Origin: CAZUVM01 sp964623885
GTDB lineage: Bacteria > Verrucomicrobiota > Verrucomicrobiia > Limisphaerales > UBA8199
Reading direction: 5' to 3'
DNA: 64,000 bases
Assembly (NCBI GenBank): GCA_964623885.1
Contig: CAZUVM010000009.1
Location: forward strand, 12,853 to 76,852
Shown here: one piece after another, positions 8,774 through 16,445 of the stretch
Position numbering within the stretch: position 1 is the stretch's first letter
How the letters are laid out: the number at the start of each line of letters is the position of its first letter
The notes under the pieces: model-generated
Seen by the model: only the letters and a program-made list of their open reading frames with translations
What the model was told of the DNA's origin: nothing
Databases searched by the model: none
Made by a program: the position numbers and the translations under genes

Positions 8774-11596
8774 ATGGGTAAAGCTTTAATCATTGCCGAA
8801 AAACCGTCAGTCGCGAGCGATATTGCCCGGGCCCTCGGCGGTTTCAAAAAGCAGGAAGATTACTTCGAGAGCGATCAGTATGTCCTCTCGTCGGCCGTGG
8901 GGCACTTGCTTGAGTTGACCGTGCCGGCTGGAGTTGAGGCCGCCCGGGGCAAATGGTCTTTTGCGCACCTGCCCGTCATTCCGCCGCATTTCGACCTGCA
9001 ACCGCTCGAAAAAAGCGCAAACCGACTCAAAACGATTACGAAACTAATCAAGCGCAAAGACGTGGACGCGTTGATCAATGCGTGCGATGCCGGTCGCGAG
9101 GGTGAACTCATTTTCCGGAACATCGTTCGTTATACGAAGGCCAAACAGCCCTCTCGCCGATTGTGGTTGCAATCGATGACCCCCGCCGCCATCCGCGATG
9201 GCTTTTCCAATTTACGCAGCGATCCCGAAATGCAACCGCTGGCCGATGCTGCCGTCAGTCGTTCCGAGGCCGATTGGCTTGTCGGCATTAACGGAACGCG
9301 CGCCATGACCGCCTTCAACTCGAAGTCCGGCGGTTTTTTCAAAACCACCGTTGGTCGCGTCCAAACGCCGACCCTGGCTATCGTGGTCGAGCGCGAACAA
9401 CGCATCCGCAAGTTCGTCCCGCGCGATTATTGGGAAGTGATAGGTACATTCGCGGCCGAAGCCGGGAATTATACCGGGAAGTGGTTCGATGAAAAATTTA
9501 TTCGCCCCGATAAAGATGGCGACCCGGATCTCAAGCCAGAACGGCTTTGGGAACGGGAAAAGGCCGAAGCCATTCGCGAGAAGTGCCTCGGCAAATCTGG
9601 CGTTGTTACCGAGGAAAGCAAGCCCAGCACGCAGCTCTCGCCTTTACTCTACGATCTGACGAGCCTGCAACGCGAAGCCAACAGCCGCTTTGGATTCAGC
9701 GCTTCCAACACGCTCAAATTGGCGCAAGCCCTTTACGAACGGCATAAAGTCCTGACCTATCCGCGCACCGACTCGCGCGCCTTACCAGAAGATTACCAGG
9801 CGAACGTTCGCGGCACCCTTACGATGCTTACGCACACCGCGTATGCTCCATTCGCGGATACGATTCTGAAGAACAGTTGGGTCAAACCGAACAAACGCAT
9901 TTTCAACAACGCTAAAGTTTCGGATCACTTTGCCATCATTCCCACCACGGAGCCGCCCAAAGGGTTGAACGAACCGGAACAGAAGCTCTACGACATGGTG
10001 GCCAGGCGGTTCCTGGCGGTGTTTTATCCCGCTGCAGAGTTTCTGGAAACGATTCGAATCACTCGCGTCGAAAGCGAACCCTTTAAGAGCGTCGGCAAGG
10101 TTCTGGTCAACCCCGGCTGGCTGGCCGTTTACGGCAAAGAAGCACAGCCCGAAGATGCGCCTACCCTGGCGCCGGTGAAACCGAACGAGACGGTGAAGAC
10201 GGCTGAAATCGATGTGAAGCAAAGCCAAACGCGTCCCCCTGCCCGCTTCACTGAAGCCACGCTGCTCGGCGCAATGGAAGGCGCCGGCAAGCTCGTCGAG
10301 GACGAGGAATTGCGCGAGGCGATGAGCGAGAAAGGTTTGGGCACGCCGGCTACGCGTGCCGCCATCATTGAGGGGCTGATTTACGAGCAATACTTGCTGC
10401 GCCAGGGCAAGGACTTGCAAGCCACTGCCAAGGCATTTTCCTTGATGGAGTTGCTCAACGGACTGGGCATACCCGAGTTGACGAAACCCGAGTTGACGGG
10501 CGATTGGGAATTCCAATTGCGCCAGGTCCAGCGCCGCCAAAAGAGCCGCGACGAATTCATGGCGGGAATCGTCGATATGACCCGCCACATCGTTGACCGC
10601 GCGAAAAAATTCGAGCTCGATACCATTCCCGGTGATTTTGGCGTTTTGCAAACCCCATGCCCGAAATGTGGCGGCGAAGTGCATGAACGCTATAAGGCAT
10701 TCCAGTGCGTCAAATGCGATTTCTCGATTTGGAAGATTATCGGCGGCCGTTTATTCGAAAGTCAGGAAATCGACCAGCTCATTCGCGATCGACAGCTTGG
10801 ACCCCTGCAGGGTTTCCGCAGCCGCATGGGCAAACCGTTCGCTGCGGTCCTGAAGCTGAACGCGGAGAATAAGGCCGAGTTCGATTTTGGCCCCGACCAG
10901 CGCAATGGCGAGGGCGCGGAGCAGGAGGTGGATTTCAGCGGCCAGGAGCCCGTCGGCAAATGTCCCAAGTGCGGCAATCGCATCTTTGAGACGGCGATGC
11001 ATTATGTCTGCGAAAAATCCGTGGGGCCAAACAAGAGCTGTGATTTCCGCCGCATTGGCAAGGTGATTCTCCAGCAGCCGGTTGAGCGCGCTCAGGCCGA
11101 AAAGCTGCTGGCCGCCGGCAAAACCGATCTGCTCGACAAATTCATTTCCAAAAGGAATCGGCCGTTCAAGGCCTACCTGGTTCTCAAGGACGGCGCAGTA
11201 GGGTTTGAATTCGAACCCCGGCCAGCGCGGAAGCGGAAAGGGGCGGGGGCCGCTCAACCCAAGGCCCCGGAACCGAAGCTGGATTTTACCGGTCAGGAGC
11301 CGCTGGTCGAGTGCCCCAAATGCGGCGGAAAGGTGTTCGAAACTGAAAGCGCGTACGTTTGCGAAAAGTCGCAGGCCGATAAGAAGCCGTGCAAGTTCAA
11401 GATCAACAAAGCTATTTTGCAGCAGCCGATTGACCGCGCCCAGGCGGTCAAATTGATCAAGGAAGGCCGCACTGAATTACTCAAACAGTTTGTTTCCAAA
11501 GCGGGCCGACCGTTCTCCGCCTACCTCGTGATGGATGATTTGGGAAAAGTGACGTTTGAATTTCCGCCGCGGGATGAAGGCAGTTCCCAATCTTAA
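8774..11596 (+). CDS. topB: Type IA DNA topoisomerase (topoisomerase III-like) with C-terminal repeat domains
   Basis: Type IA topoisomerases relax or decatenate DNA through a single-strand 5'-phosphotyrosine intermediate. The start at ATG 8774 gives 940 residues. The TOPRIM domain is at the N-terminus (KALIIAEKPSVASDIARALGG, then NACDAGREGELIFR near 102-115). The catalytic tyrosine is Y329 in LTYPRTDSRAL. The last ~350 residues hold a zinc-ribbon-like CPKCGG...CVKC unit followed by repeated CPKCG modules and TopB-type C-terminal repeats (FKAYLVL, FSAYLVM). The motif set fits the topB branch better than topA, but the symbol is a judgement. The TAA stop lies inside the AT-rich end of the element described at 11598-12082, so the natural C-terminus may have been changed. 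Confidence 0.9.
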   Translation: MGKALIIAEKPSVASDIARALGGFKKQEDYFESDQYVLSSAVGHLLELTVPAGVEAARGKWSFAHLPVIPPHFDLQPLEKSANRLKTITKLIKRKDVDALINACDAGREGELIFRNIVRYTKAKQPSRRLWLQSMTPAAIRDGFSNLRSDPEMQPLADAAVSRSEADWLVGINGTRAMTAFNSKSGGFFKTTVGRVQTPTLAIVVEREQRIRKFVPRDYWEVIGTFAAEAGNYTGKWFDEKFIRPDKDGDPDLKPERLWEREKAEAIREKCLGKSGVVTEESKPSTQLSPLLYDLTSLQREANSRFGFSASNTLKLAQALYERHKVLTYPRTDSRALPEDYQANVRGTLTMLTHTAYAPFADTILKNSWVKPNKRIFNNAKVSDHFAIIPTTEPPKGLNEPEQKLYDMVARRFLAVFYPAAEFLETIRITRVESEPFKSVGKVLVNPGWLAVYGKEAQPEDAPTLAPVKPNETVKTAEIDVKQSQTRPPARFTEATLLGAMEGAGKLVEDEELREAMSEKGLGTPATRAAIIEGLIYEQYLLRQGKDLQATAKAFSLMELLNGLGIPELTKPELTGDWEFQLRQVQRRQKSRDEFMAGIVDMTRHIVDRAKKFELDTIPGDFGVLQTPCPKCGGEVHERYKAFQCVKCDFSIWKIIGGRLFESQEIDQLIRDRQLGPLQGFRSRMGKPFAAVLKLNAENKAEFDFGPDQRNGEGAEQEVDFSGQEPVGKCPKCGNRIFETAMHYVCEKSVGPNKSCDFRRIGKVILQQPVERAQAEKLLAAGKTDLLDKFISKRNRPFKAYLVLKDGAVGFEFEPRPARKRKGAGAAQPKAPEPKLDFTGQEPLVECPKCGGKVFETESAYVCEKSQADKKPCKFKINKAILQQPIDRAQAVKLIKEGRTELLKQFVSKAGRPFSAYLVMDDLGKVTFEFPPRDEGSSQS
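11586..11590. other. Left CCCAA direct repeat, possible target-site duplication
   Basis: CCCAA occurs here, 7 bases before the left inverted repeat. It occurs again at 12083-12087, directly after the right inverted repeat. A 5-bp direct repeat in these positions would fit a target duplication made when the intervening element inserted. A 5-bp match can also arise by chance. Confidence 0.35.
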
Positions 11597-11597
11597 A

Positions 11598-12082
11598 TCT
11601 TACTCGTAATCTTAATCTTAATCCTCCTAACTTCCTTAGAGTGAACCCCGCTCCCAGCCAACCGCTCCACCTTCTCGATCATGAGAAGCTGACGGTTTAC
11701 CGCGAATCACTGGCCTTCATTGCGTGGCTACAGCCTCTGATGCGGGACTTGCCCAAAACGCTTGCTGCTCGTGACCAGCTGGATCGGGCGAGTACTTCCG
11801 TCGTGTTAAACCTTGCTGAGGGTAACGGCAAGTTTACCAAGGCGGATCGCTGCCGTTTTTTTGATATCTCACGAGGTTCAGCTTTGGAATGCGCAGCCGC
11901 ACTCGACATTATATCCACGCAGGGTCGCTTGCCTCCAGGCGAGATTGCTGCCGGGAAGGACCGGTTGCGCAACATAGTTTCAATGCTTGTTGGGCTTATA
12001 AAAGCTAACTCCGACTACCGGCTTCACGAAGATCAGGTCGAGGAGGCTTAGAGCAGGATTAAGATTACGATTACGATTAAGA
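11598..12082. mobile_element. 485-bp inverted-repeat cassette carrying an S23 four-helix-bundle gene
   Basis: The left end (11598-11625) and the reverse complement of the right end (12055-12082) are identical at 26 of 28 positions. Both ends are built of degenerate 6-bp units of the CTTAAT/CGTAAT type, running inward to AATCCT. The interior is almost filled by one gene for a four-helix-bundle protein. No transposase is present, so the unit would have to move in trans or by recombination at its repeats. Its position between topB and xerC, where it sets the stop of one and removes the start of the other, supports insertion. That it is mobile is inferred. Confidence 0.6.
11641..12051 (+). CDS. 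Four-helix-bundle protein of the S23 (23S rRNA intervening-sequence) family
   Basis: A 136-residue helical protein starting at GTG 11641 (no in-frame ATG nearby). The signature is the LNLAEGNGKFTKADRCRFFDISRGSALE region at about 56-83, the usual core of the S23/IVS four-helix family. The Avd accessory proteins of diversity-generating retroelements share this fold. Members often appear as isolated genes of unknown function or inside rRNA intervening sequences. Here it is framed by 28-bp inverted repeats. Its amber stop at 12049-12051 is in the same frame as the Xer reading frame that follows, with no stop between. No reverse transcriptase or rRNA is nearby. Confidence 0.82.
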   Translation: MNPAPSQPLHLLDHEKLTVYRESLAFIAWLQPLMRDLPKTLAARDQLDRASTSVVLNLAEGNGKFTKADRCRFFDISRGSALECAAALDIISTQGRLPPGEIAAGKDRLRNIVSMLVGLIKANSDYRLHEDQVEEA

Positions 12083-12087
12083 CCCAA
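12083..12087. other. Right CCCAA direct repeat, possible target-site duplication
   Basis: This is the partner of the CCCAA at 11586-11590, directly abutting the right inverted repeat. In the Xer frame its last three bases are the codon CAA, as they are in the topB frame at the left copy. Collapsing the two repeats would therefore join those frames. Confidence 0.35.
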
Positions 12088-12195
12088 AACGAAACTCCAG
12101 GCGCGCCCCCCGACACCTGGCTCACCAAATTCCTTACCCATCTCGCTACGGATCGCGGCGCCTCGGCCTATACCCAACGCAATTACCGCCAGGCA

Positions 12196-13041
12196 TTGCT
12201 CGAGTTTTCTCAATGGCACCAGGAAGAACGGAAGCAGACGCCCGCTTGGGAGAAGTTTCAACGGGACGACTTCCGGGCTTACTTGCGCTATCTTGGTCGA
12301 CATAACCTCGGACGCGCTGCGATTCAACTCCGATTTTGCGCCCTGCGCACGTTCTACAAATTCCTTATCCGGCATGGTGTGGTGCCGGTTTCGCCGATCC
12401 GGAATTTATCGCTGCCGAAACTGGCGCGGAGGCTGCCGAAGTTCTTGACCCGGGAACAAATGGCAACATTGCTTGAGGCGCCATTAAAATTGCTTCCTGC
12501 GTCCGGCGCGGACAAGGCTGGCCGTGCCAAAGCCGTCGCACTTTGTCACCGGGACGTTGCCATCCTCGAGACGATTTACTCCTGCGGGTTGCGCATCAGC
12601 GAAGCCTGTGGATTGCAGGCGCAGGACCTCGACTGGCACGAACGTCTGGTGCGCGTGCGCGGCAAGGGCAAAAAGGAAAGGCTGATCCCTATTGGCAGCC
12701 CGGCGCTACAGGCGATTGAGGCCTATTGGAAGCTGCTATCCCAGCCGCCCGGCGGGCTCTCGCCTGTTTTCTTCGCCAGTTCCGGCAAACCGCGCCCGGT
12801 GCAAGCCCGTGATTTGCAATTGCGCTTGAAAAAATACCTCGCGATTGCTGGTTTGGATCCCAATCTCAGCCCTCATAAACTGCGTCATAGCTACGCGACA
12901 CATCTGCTGGATGCTGGCGCCGACTTGCGCAGCGTTCAGGAACTGCTCGGCCATGCCCACCTGGTCACGACCCAGGTCTACACGCACGTTAGCACTGAAA
13001 GGCTGAAGAAGGCCTACGACCAGGCTCACCCGAGAGCATGA
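12196..13041 (+). CDS. xerC: XerC/D-type tyrosine recombinase, 5' end displaced
   Basis: Xer recombinases resolve chromosome dimers at dif by strand exchange through a catalytic tyrosine. The catalytic set is complete: Arg in YSCGLRISEACGL, Lys in RGKGKKERLIP, HxxR in SPHKLRHSYATHLL, His in LGHAHLVTTQVYTHV, and Tyr in the same segment. The coordinate given is the first conventional start (TTG 12196), but it is too late. The N-terminal core-binding domain reads on upstream in frame from about 12106 (DTWLTKFLTHLATDRG, then YTQRNYRQAL). That frame is open back to the amber codon at 12049. Between 12052 and 12195 there is no ATG, GTG or TTG in frame. An ATT at 12058 lies 11 bases after a GAGGAGG and is a possible non-canonical start. 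Otherwise the gene may be N-terminally damaged by the inserted cassette. Confidence 0.85.
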   Translation: MLEFSQWHQEERKQTPAWEKFQRDDFRAYLRYLGRHNLGRAAIQLRFCALRTFYKFLIRHGVVPVSPIRNLSLPKLARRLPKFLTREQMATLLEAPLKLLPASGADKAGRAKAVALCHRDVAILETIYSCGLRISEACGLQAQDLDWHERLVRVRGKGKKERLIPIGSPALQAIEAYWKLLSQPPGGLSPVFFASSGKPRPVQARDLQLRLKKYLAIAGLDPNLSPHKLRHSYATHLLDAGADLRSVQELLGHAHLVTTQVYTHVSTERLKKAYDQAHPRA

Positions 13042-13050
13042 CGCGTGGTA

Positions 13051-13165
13051 AAGACGCCGTCCCCGGTGTCCCTGACTAATAGCCGGGAGTGGGTAAGGGG
13101 CCGGCCCCGTCCCCAGCGTCCTTCAACGTGTCTCGAATTATTTTGGGACCGCCGAGGACGGCGTT
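13051..13165. repeat. Hairpin-rich spacer between convergent genes
   Basis: The gap between xerC and the coiled-coil gene contains two imperfect copies of a 16-bp unit (CGTCCCC-R-G-Y-GTCC-Y-T) at 13058-13073 and 13108-13123. It also holds a perfect 12-bp palindrome GGGGCCGGCCCC at 13097-13108 and a short hairpin GCCG-AGGA-CGGC at 13151-13162. These could stop transcription from both sides, but none has a T-run. They resemble the other GC-rich intergenic repeats in this window. Confidence 0.45.
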
Positions 13166-13183
13166 CCTACCATCGGCGGGGGG

Positions 13184-13720
13184 CTATTTCTTCGCCGGAG
13201 CGTTCGTCGCGGCTTTCGCCAATTCCTCCTGCTGCTTGTTCCACTTGTTGGCGAGTTCATTAAAGTCGGCAGCCATCTTATTAAACTTCTTCACCATCTC
13301 GTTGCGCTCTTCGGCGATTTTTGCAATTTCCTCGTTCTGCTGTTTAATTTCGTCGTTCTGTCGTTTAATATTGTCGTTGGCCGTTTGCATCGCGTCCTTA
13401 TAAACCTCGATTTGGTGCTGGGCCCGATCCAATTCGTTCGTGGCCTTGTCGAGGCTTCTGCCCAAGAGGTCGATAGTAGCCTCGTTGGTTTTGACCGTCT
13501 GAGTTAGTTGATTCTTCAGCCCATCGAGGCGCTGAATTTCCGTCTCATCCCGCTTGACGTTGGCTTCGAGGTCGATAATCCGCTGGGCTTTGTCGTGCAC
13601 TGAGTCGGTTAGGGCTTGCACATCCTTGCGGAGTTGTGTCTCGCGGACCCATTGAAAGGATATGAGCCCGCATAAGGCGAGCGCGAAAAAAATCAGCAGG
13701 TTCTGCAGGAACGTTTTCAT
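13184..13720 (-). CDS. Membrane-anchored coiled-coil protein, last gene of the TonB-ExbBD cluster
   Basis: A 178-residue protein with one N-terminal hydrophobic segment (about 4-24, LQNLLIFFALALCGLISF). A long heptad-rich, Gln/Asn/Glu/Lys-rich coiled coil follows from about 30 to 165, and the tail is Ala/Lys-rich. It is probably anchored in the inner membrane with the coiled coil in the periplasm. It lies 45 bp after the second exbD on the same strand, so a structural role with the TonB energy-transducing complex is plausible but not shown. No enzymatic motif is present. Confidence 0.7.
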   Translation of the reverse strand: MKTFLQNLLIFFALALCGLISFQWVRETQLRKDVQALTDSVHDKAQRIIDLEANVKRDETEIQRLDGLKNQLTQTVKTNEATIDLLGRSLDKATNELDRAQHQIEVYKDAMQTANDNIKRQNDEIKQQNEEIAKIAEERNEMVKKFNKMAADFNELANKWNKQQEELAKAATNAPAKK

Positions 13721-13765
13721 TTAACTTTACAGAATTGTGTCCCTAAAGAGCGTTTGAATTCACAT

Positions 13766-14194
13766 TTATTGGCTCTGACTCGGCGCCTTGGACGCCGCGA
13801 TTGAGAAGGACACTTTGCGAACACCAGCAGCGTAAACCACCTGCAACACCCGCGTAATTGCGCCATGTTTGGTGTCCGTATCCGCGGTAATGTATACCGG
13901 CGAATTAGAGCGAATCAGGAAGCGGTTGGAAAGATAGCTGCTTAGTTGCGCCAGATCGACCTGCGTCTTCTCAATGTAAGCCAGGCCGGCCTTATCCACG
14001 CCGATGTTAAGAATATCGGGCGTGAAATCGCGCTTGGCGGTAACTGCCGACGGCAGCGTGACATTCACCGATTGCAGTTTGATCATGCTCAGGCTCGCCA
14101 GCATGAACGAGGCGAGCAGGAAGAACATGATATCGATCAGCGGGATGATCTCGATGCGGGCGCGCCTATGCGGGTGGGGAGATCCGATTTTCAT
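13766..14194 (-). CDS. exbD: ExbD/TolR biopolymer transport protein (second copy)
   Basis: ExbD works with ExbB to couple the proton-motive force to TonB. The 142 residues have the standard layout: a short cytoplasmic N-terminus, one membrane helix containing the essential aspartate (IEIIPLIDIMFFLLASFMLASL), and a periplasmic domain. The N-terminal half is nearly identical to the adjacent exbD (shared RARIEIIPLIDIMFFLLASFML), while the periplasmic halves have diverged. It starts 6 bp after the stop of the first exbD, so this is a tandem duplication within one operon. The two periplasmic domains could serve different partners or form a hetero-oligomer. Confidence 0.9.
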   Translation of the reverse strand: MKIGSPHPHRRARIEIIPLIDIMFFLLASFMLASLSMIKLQSVNVTLPSAVTAKRDFTPDILNIGVDKAGLAYIEKTQVDLAQLSSYLSNRFLIRSNSPVYITADTDTKHGAITRVLQVVYAAGVRKVSFSIAASKAPSQSQ

Positions 14195-14200
14195 CGCCGC

Positions 14201-14623
14201 TTAGTGTTTGCTGCCCGGCGCGGAAGCAATGGCAAACGAGACGTTTTGGATGCCCGTTCCCCGCACCATGTCCAGCACATGGATGATCATCCCATGGGTG
14301 GCATCTTCATTGCCCGTAATGTAGACCGGCACCGTCGCATTCGTCTTGATCTTGGCCGTCAGCAGTTTTTCCACGTCGGGGTAACTAATCTGCTGCTTGT
14401 TAATGGTGATATTGCCGAATTGGTCCACGTTCAGTTTCACCATGTCCGGTTCCTTATCCCGCCGTGCTACCGTGGCCGTGGGCAGGTTCATCTTAATCGA
14501 TTGCAGCCGCATCATGCTCAGGCTCGCCAGCATGAACGACGCGAGGAGGAAGAACATGATGTCGATCAGCGGAATGATCTCGATCCGCGCCTTCTTCTCC
14601 GGATATGGCGACCCAATCTTCAC
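14201..14623 (-). CDS. exbD: ExbD/TolR biopolymer transport protein (first copy)
   Basis: A 140-residue ExbD starting at GTG 14623, five bases after the exbB stop. This start is chosen because VKIGSPYPEKKARIEIIPLID aligns with the ATG-initiated N-terminus of the neighbouring copy (MKIGSPHP...). The longer frame to 14812 merely overlaps exbB. The membrane helix carries the conserved Asp in LIDIMFF. The periplasmic domain includes the VPVYITGNEDATHGMIIHVLD segment typical of ExbD. It is part of the order exbB-exbD-exbD on the minus strand. Confidence 0.9.
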   Translation of the reverse strand: MKIGSPYPEKKARIEIIPLIDIMFFLLASFMLASLSMMRLQSIKMNLPTATVARRDKEPDMVKLNVDQFGNITINKQQISYPDVEKLLTAKIKTNATVPVYITGNEDATHGMIIHVLDMVRGTGIQNVSFAIASAPGSKH

Positions 14624-14628
14624 CTGGC

Positions 14629-15300
14629 CTAAACCCTGCGCTGTGTGTCTTGCTGGCGAAATTCCATTGTGTCGAACCCTTTCTGCTTGGCGGCTGTCAC
14701 CATGATGTCGACGTTGGTGGCGGCGGATTCGAGCTCGAACTGCATCTGGGCCAGCTTCCGCGTGAAGTAATTGAATGGGATCAAAGAGAAGATGGCGATT
14801 GCCAGGCCGCACATGGTCGCAATCAGCGCCTCACCGATACCACCGGTAATCTGGCCGGTTGCGCCTTCCACGGTAGCGCTGCCGATGGATAGAAAGGTTC
14901 GGAAAATGCCAGAAACGGTGCCCAGCAGTCCGAGCAGCGGCGCCAGGGTCACCAGTGTGTCCATGACCGTTAGAAACCGGCCTGCCTTCTGCAATTCCAC
15001 GCCGGCGGCCACCTGCAAAGCCCCTTGCAACGACGAATGGAAGTGGTTCATCCCGTGCCAGATCATGCGGATGATCGGGTCCTCCGAATCTTTGGAAAGC
15101 CGTGAAGCTTCACGAAAATCTCCCGCCTCGAGCGCCCCAAAAAGCTTTTCGAGCGTCTGCGGATCGCGTTTGGCGGATTCCCGCAGCCACCAGAACGTTC
15201 GCTCGCCCACTACCGCCACCGCCACAATGGCCGTGATTAAAATCGGCCACATCACCGGCCCGCCCGCTTCGAAGTTCTTTACCAGTATGTTTGCTAACAT
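14629..15300 (-). CDS. exbB: MotA/TolQ/ExbB proton channel family protein
   Basis: A 223-residue inner-membrane protein forming the proton channel with ExbD. The hydrophobic segments are at about 16-34, 112-138 (LVTLAPLLGLLGTVSGIFRTF, the family signature) and 155-178 (GIGEALIATMCGLAIAIFSLIPFNYF). A cytoplasmic loop lies between the first two. It has the three-helix ExbB layout. It is followed at short spacing by two exbD genes and preceded by tonB at 15424, making one minus-strand cluster that can energise the receptor at 16446. Confidence 0.93.
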   Translation of the reverse strand: MLANILVKNFEAGGPVMWPILITAIVAVAVVGERTFWWLRESAKRDPQTLEKLFGALEAGDFREASRLSKDSEDPIIRMIWHGMNHFHSSLQGALQVAAGVELQKAGRFLTVMDTLVTLAPLLGLLGTVSGIFRTFLSIGSATVEGATGQITGGIGEALIATMCGLAIAIFSLIPFNYFTRKLAQMQFELESAATNVDIMVTAAKQKGFDTMEFRQQDTQRRV

Positions 15301-15423
15301 AAATTGATTTTATATTAATGACGTTTTTACTGTGCTTAAGTCAAGGTGGAATCAGCCCGCCCGATGCCTGTCGCAAACATCAGCAGCATCAGCCGCTTCC
15401 CTATTCGCGAAGGTTTTTGTGTG

Positions 15424-16170
15424 TTACTCAAGCCGAAACGTGCATGACCATGAGAGCCATCTCGGCTGGCCCGGGGGGAAACGCCAGCGTTTCTTGACCA
15501 CTTCTATCGCTGCTTCATCCAGAACCGAACTGCCCGAGCTCTTCTGAACGTTGGCCGATGTGATGGCACCGGTCTCGTCGACCTTAATCTCAACGGTCGC
15601 AGTGCCCTCCAGGTGATTGCGCATGGCCAGCGAGGGATAATATGGGGAAGGATAACTGCCGCCGTCGCGTGTGTTCTGGGAAAACTTCACCGGGCCTGAT
15701 GGCAGGTGAGTCACCAGCGGCGGTGGCGTGGCTACATGCGCGGCTGAGGAAACCGCTACGGCTCCCTGAACCGGCACCGCGAAAGCAACCGAAGCGGGGT
15801 CTGCCGCCGCAACCACGTTGACCACTTGCGGCATATCCGGCGTATCTTTTGGCTCGTCGGGTTCGTCAGGCTTCACATCCGGCTGCGTCTGAGGCGGTTC
15901 CTCCGGTGGCGTAAATACGACGGGCGCTACATCGGCGACCTCCTTGAGGGGCCGATGAATAACTCTGGGAGGTTTAAGTCCAACTAAGCCAACGACTAAG
16001 AATAGCAGGCATACTGAATTAACCCAGGCCAACGTCCGGCAGGAGTCCTTCCACTCGCGCGGAAGACACAGGCGAGCCAAGTCATCTGAAAGCTGGTAAT
16101 TCTGCCCGCTCGTCGTTTGCGAGGACGGCGAAGGAAACAGATTCTGGGCTGGAGAAGAGGACTCGCTCAT
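15424..16170 (-). CDS. tonB: TonB family protein
   Basis: TonB spans the periplasm and transmits energy from ExbBD to outer-membrane receptors. The 248 residues show a cytoplasmic N-terminus of about 50, a membrane helix (WVNSVCLLFLVVGLVGL), a Pro/Glu/Asp-rich periplasmic linker (TPPEEPPQTQPDVKPDEPDEPKD region), and a C-terminal TonB domain. That domain has YPSLAMRNHLEGTATVEIKVDETG and ends in a W-R-F-P-P-type motif. The cytoplasmic extension is longer than in E. coli TonB. The gene begins the minus-strand cluster and is divergent from the receptor, with a shared 275-bp promoter region. Confidence 0.92.
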   Translation of the reverse strand: MSESSSPAQNLFPSPSSQTTSGQNYQLSDDLARLCLPREWKDSCRTLAWVNSVCLLFLVVGLVGLKPPRVIHRPLKEVADVAPVVFTPPEEPPQTQPDVKPDEPDEPKDTPDMPQVVNVVAAADPASVAFAVPVQGAVAVSSAAHVATPPPLVTHLPSGPVKFSQNTRDGGSYPSPYYPSLAMRNHLEGTATVEIKVDETGAITSANVQKSSGSSVLDEAAIEVVKKRWRFPPGQPRWLSWSCTFRLE

Positions 16171-16445
16171 TTTGCGCCGCTGGCCGGAAGAGATGCCGTT
16201 GTTAACGGTTCGATCTTATCTAATTAGAATTCAATTTGCTATTGCGGCCATGTCAGCCTTGCTCGGGTTCCAGATGGGTTTCCCACGCCGAGCCATGGCT
16301 AAATATGGTGTGATTCCTGCTCCGGCGCAATCCTTTCCTGTCCATAAAAGTTACATTTTTGTAAAGATTTCTCTTGCCTAATCTCCCCTGATTTGGGTAA
16401 AAACGCGCCAGAGTCATTCCGTAAACCTAATAGCTCGATAACGCT
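16171..16445. promoter_or_regulatory. Divergent control region between tonB and the TonB-dependent receptor
   Basis: This 275-bp gap must carry the promoters of tonB (leftward) and the receptor (rightward). It is less GC-rich than its surroundings, with an AT-rich stretch around 16213-16240 (TTATCTAATTAGAATTCAAT) and another at 16346-16380. A 69-codon frame at 16172-16381 is present but looks like chance. I see no clear Fur-box, riboswitch or -35/-10 pair that I would defend. Confidence 0.4.

Noticed and set aside
11598..12082. Diversity-generating retroelement, because S23 and Avd proteins share a fold
   Set aside because: There is no reverse transcriptase, template repeat or variable repeat in the window.
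16172..16381. 69-codon frame between tonB and the receptor
   Set aside because: It fills the divergent promoter region, has no recognisable features, and its composition looks non-coding.
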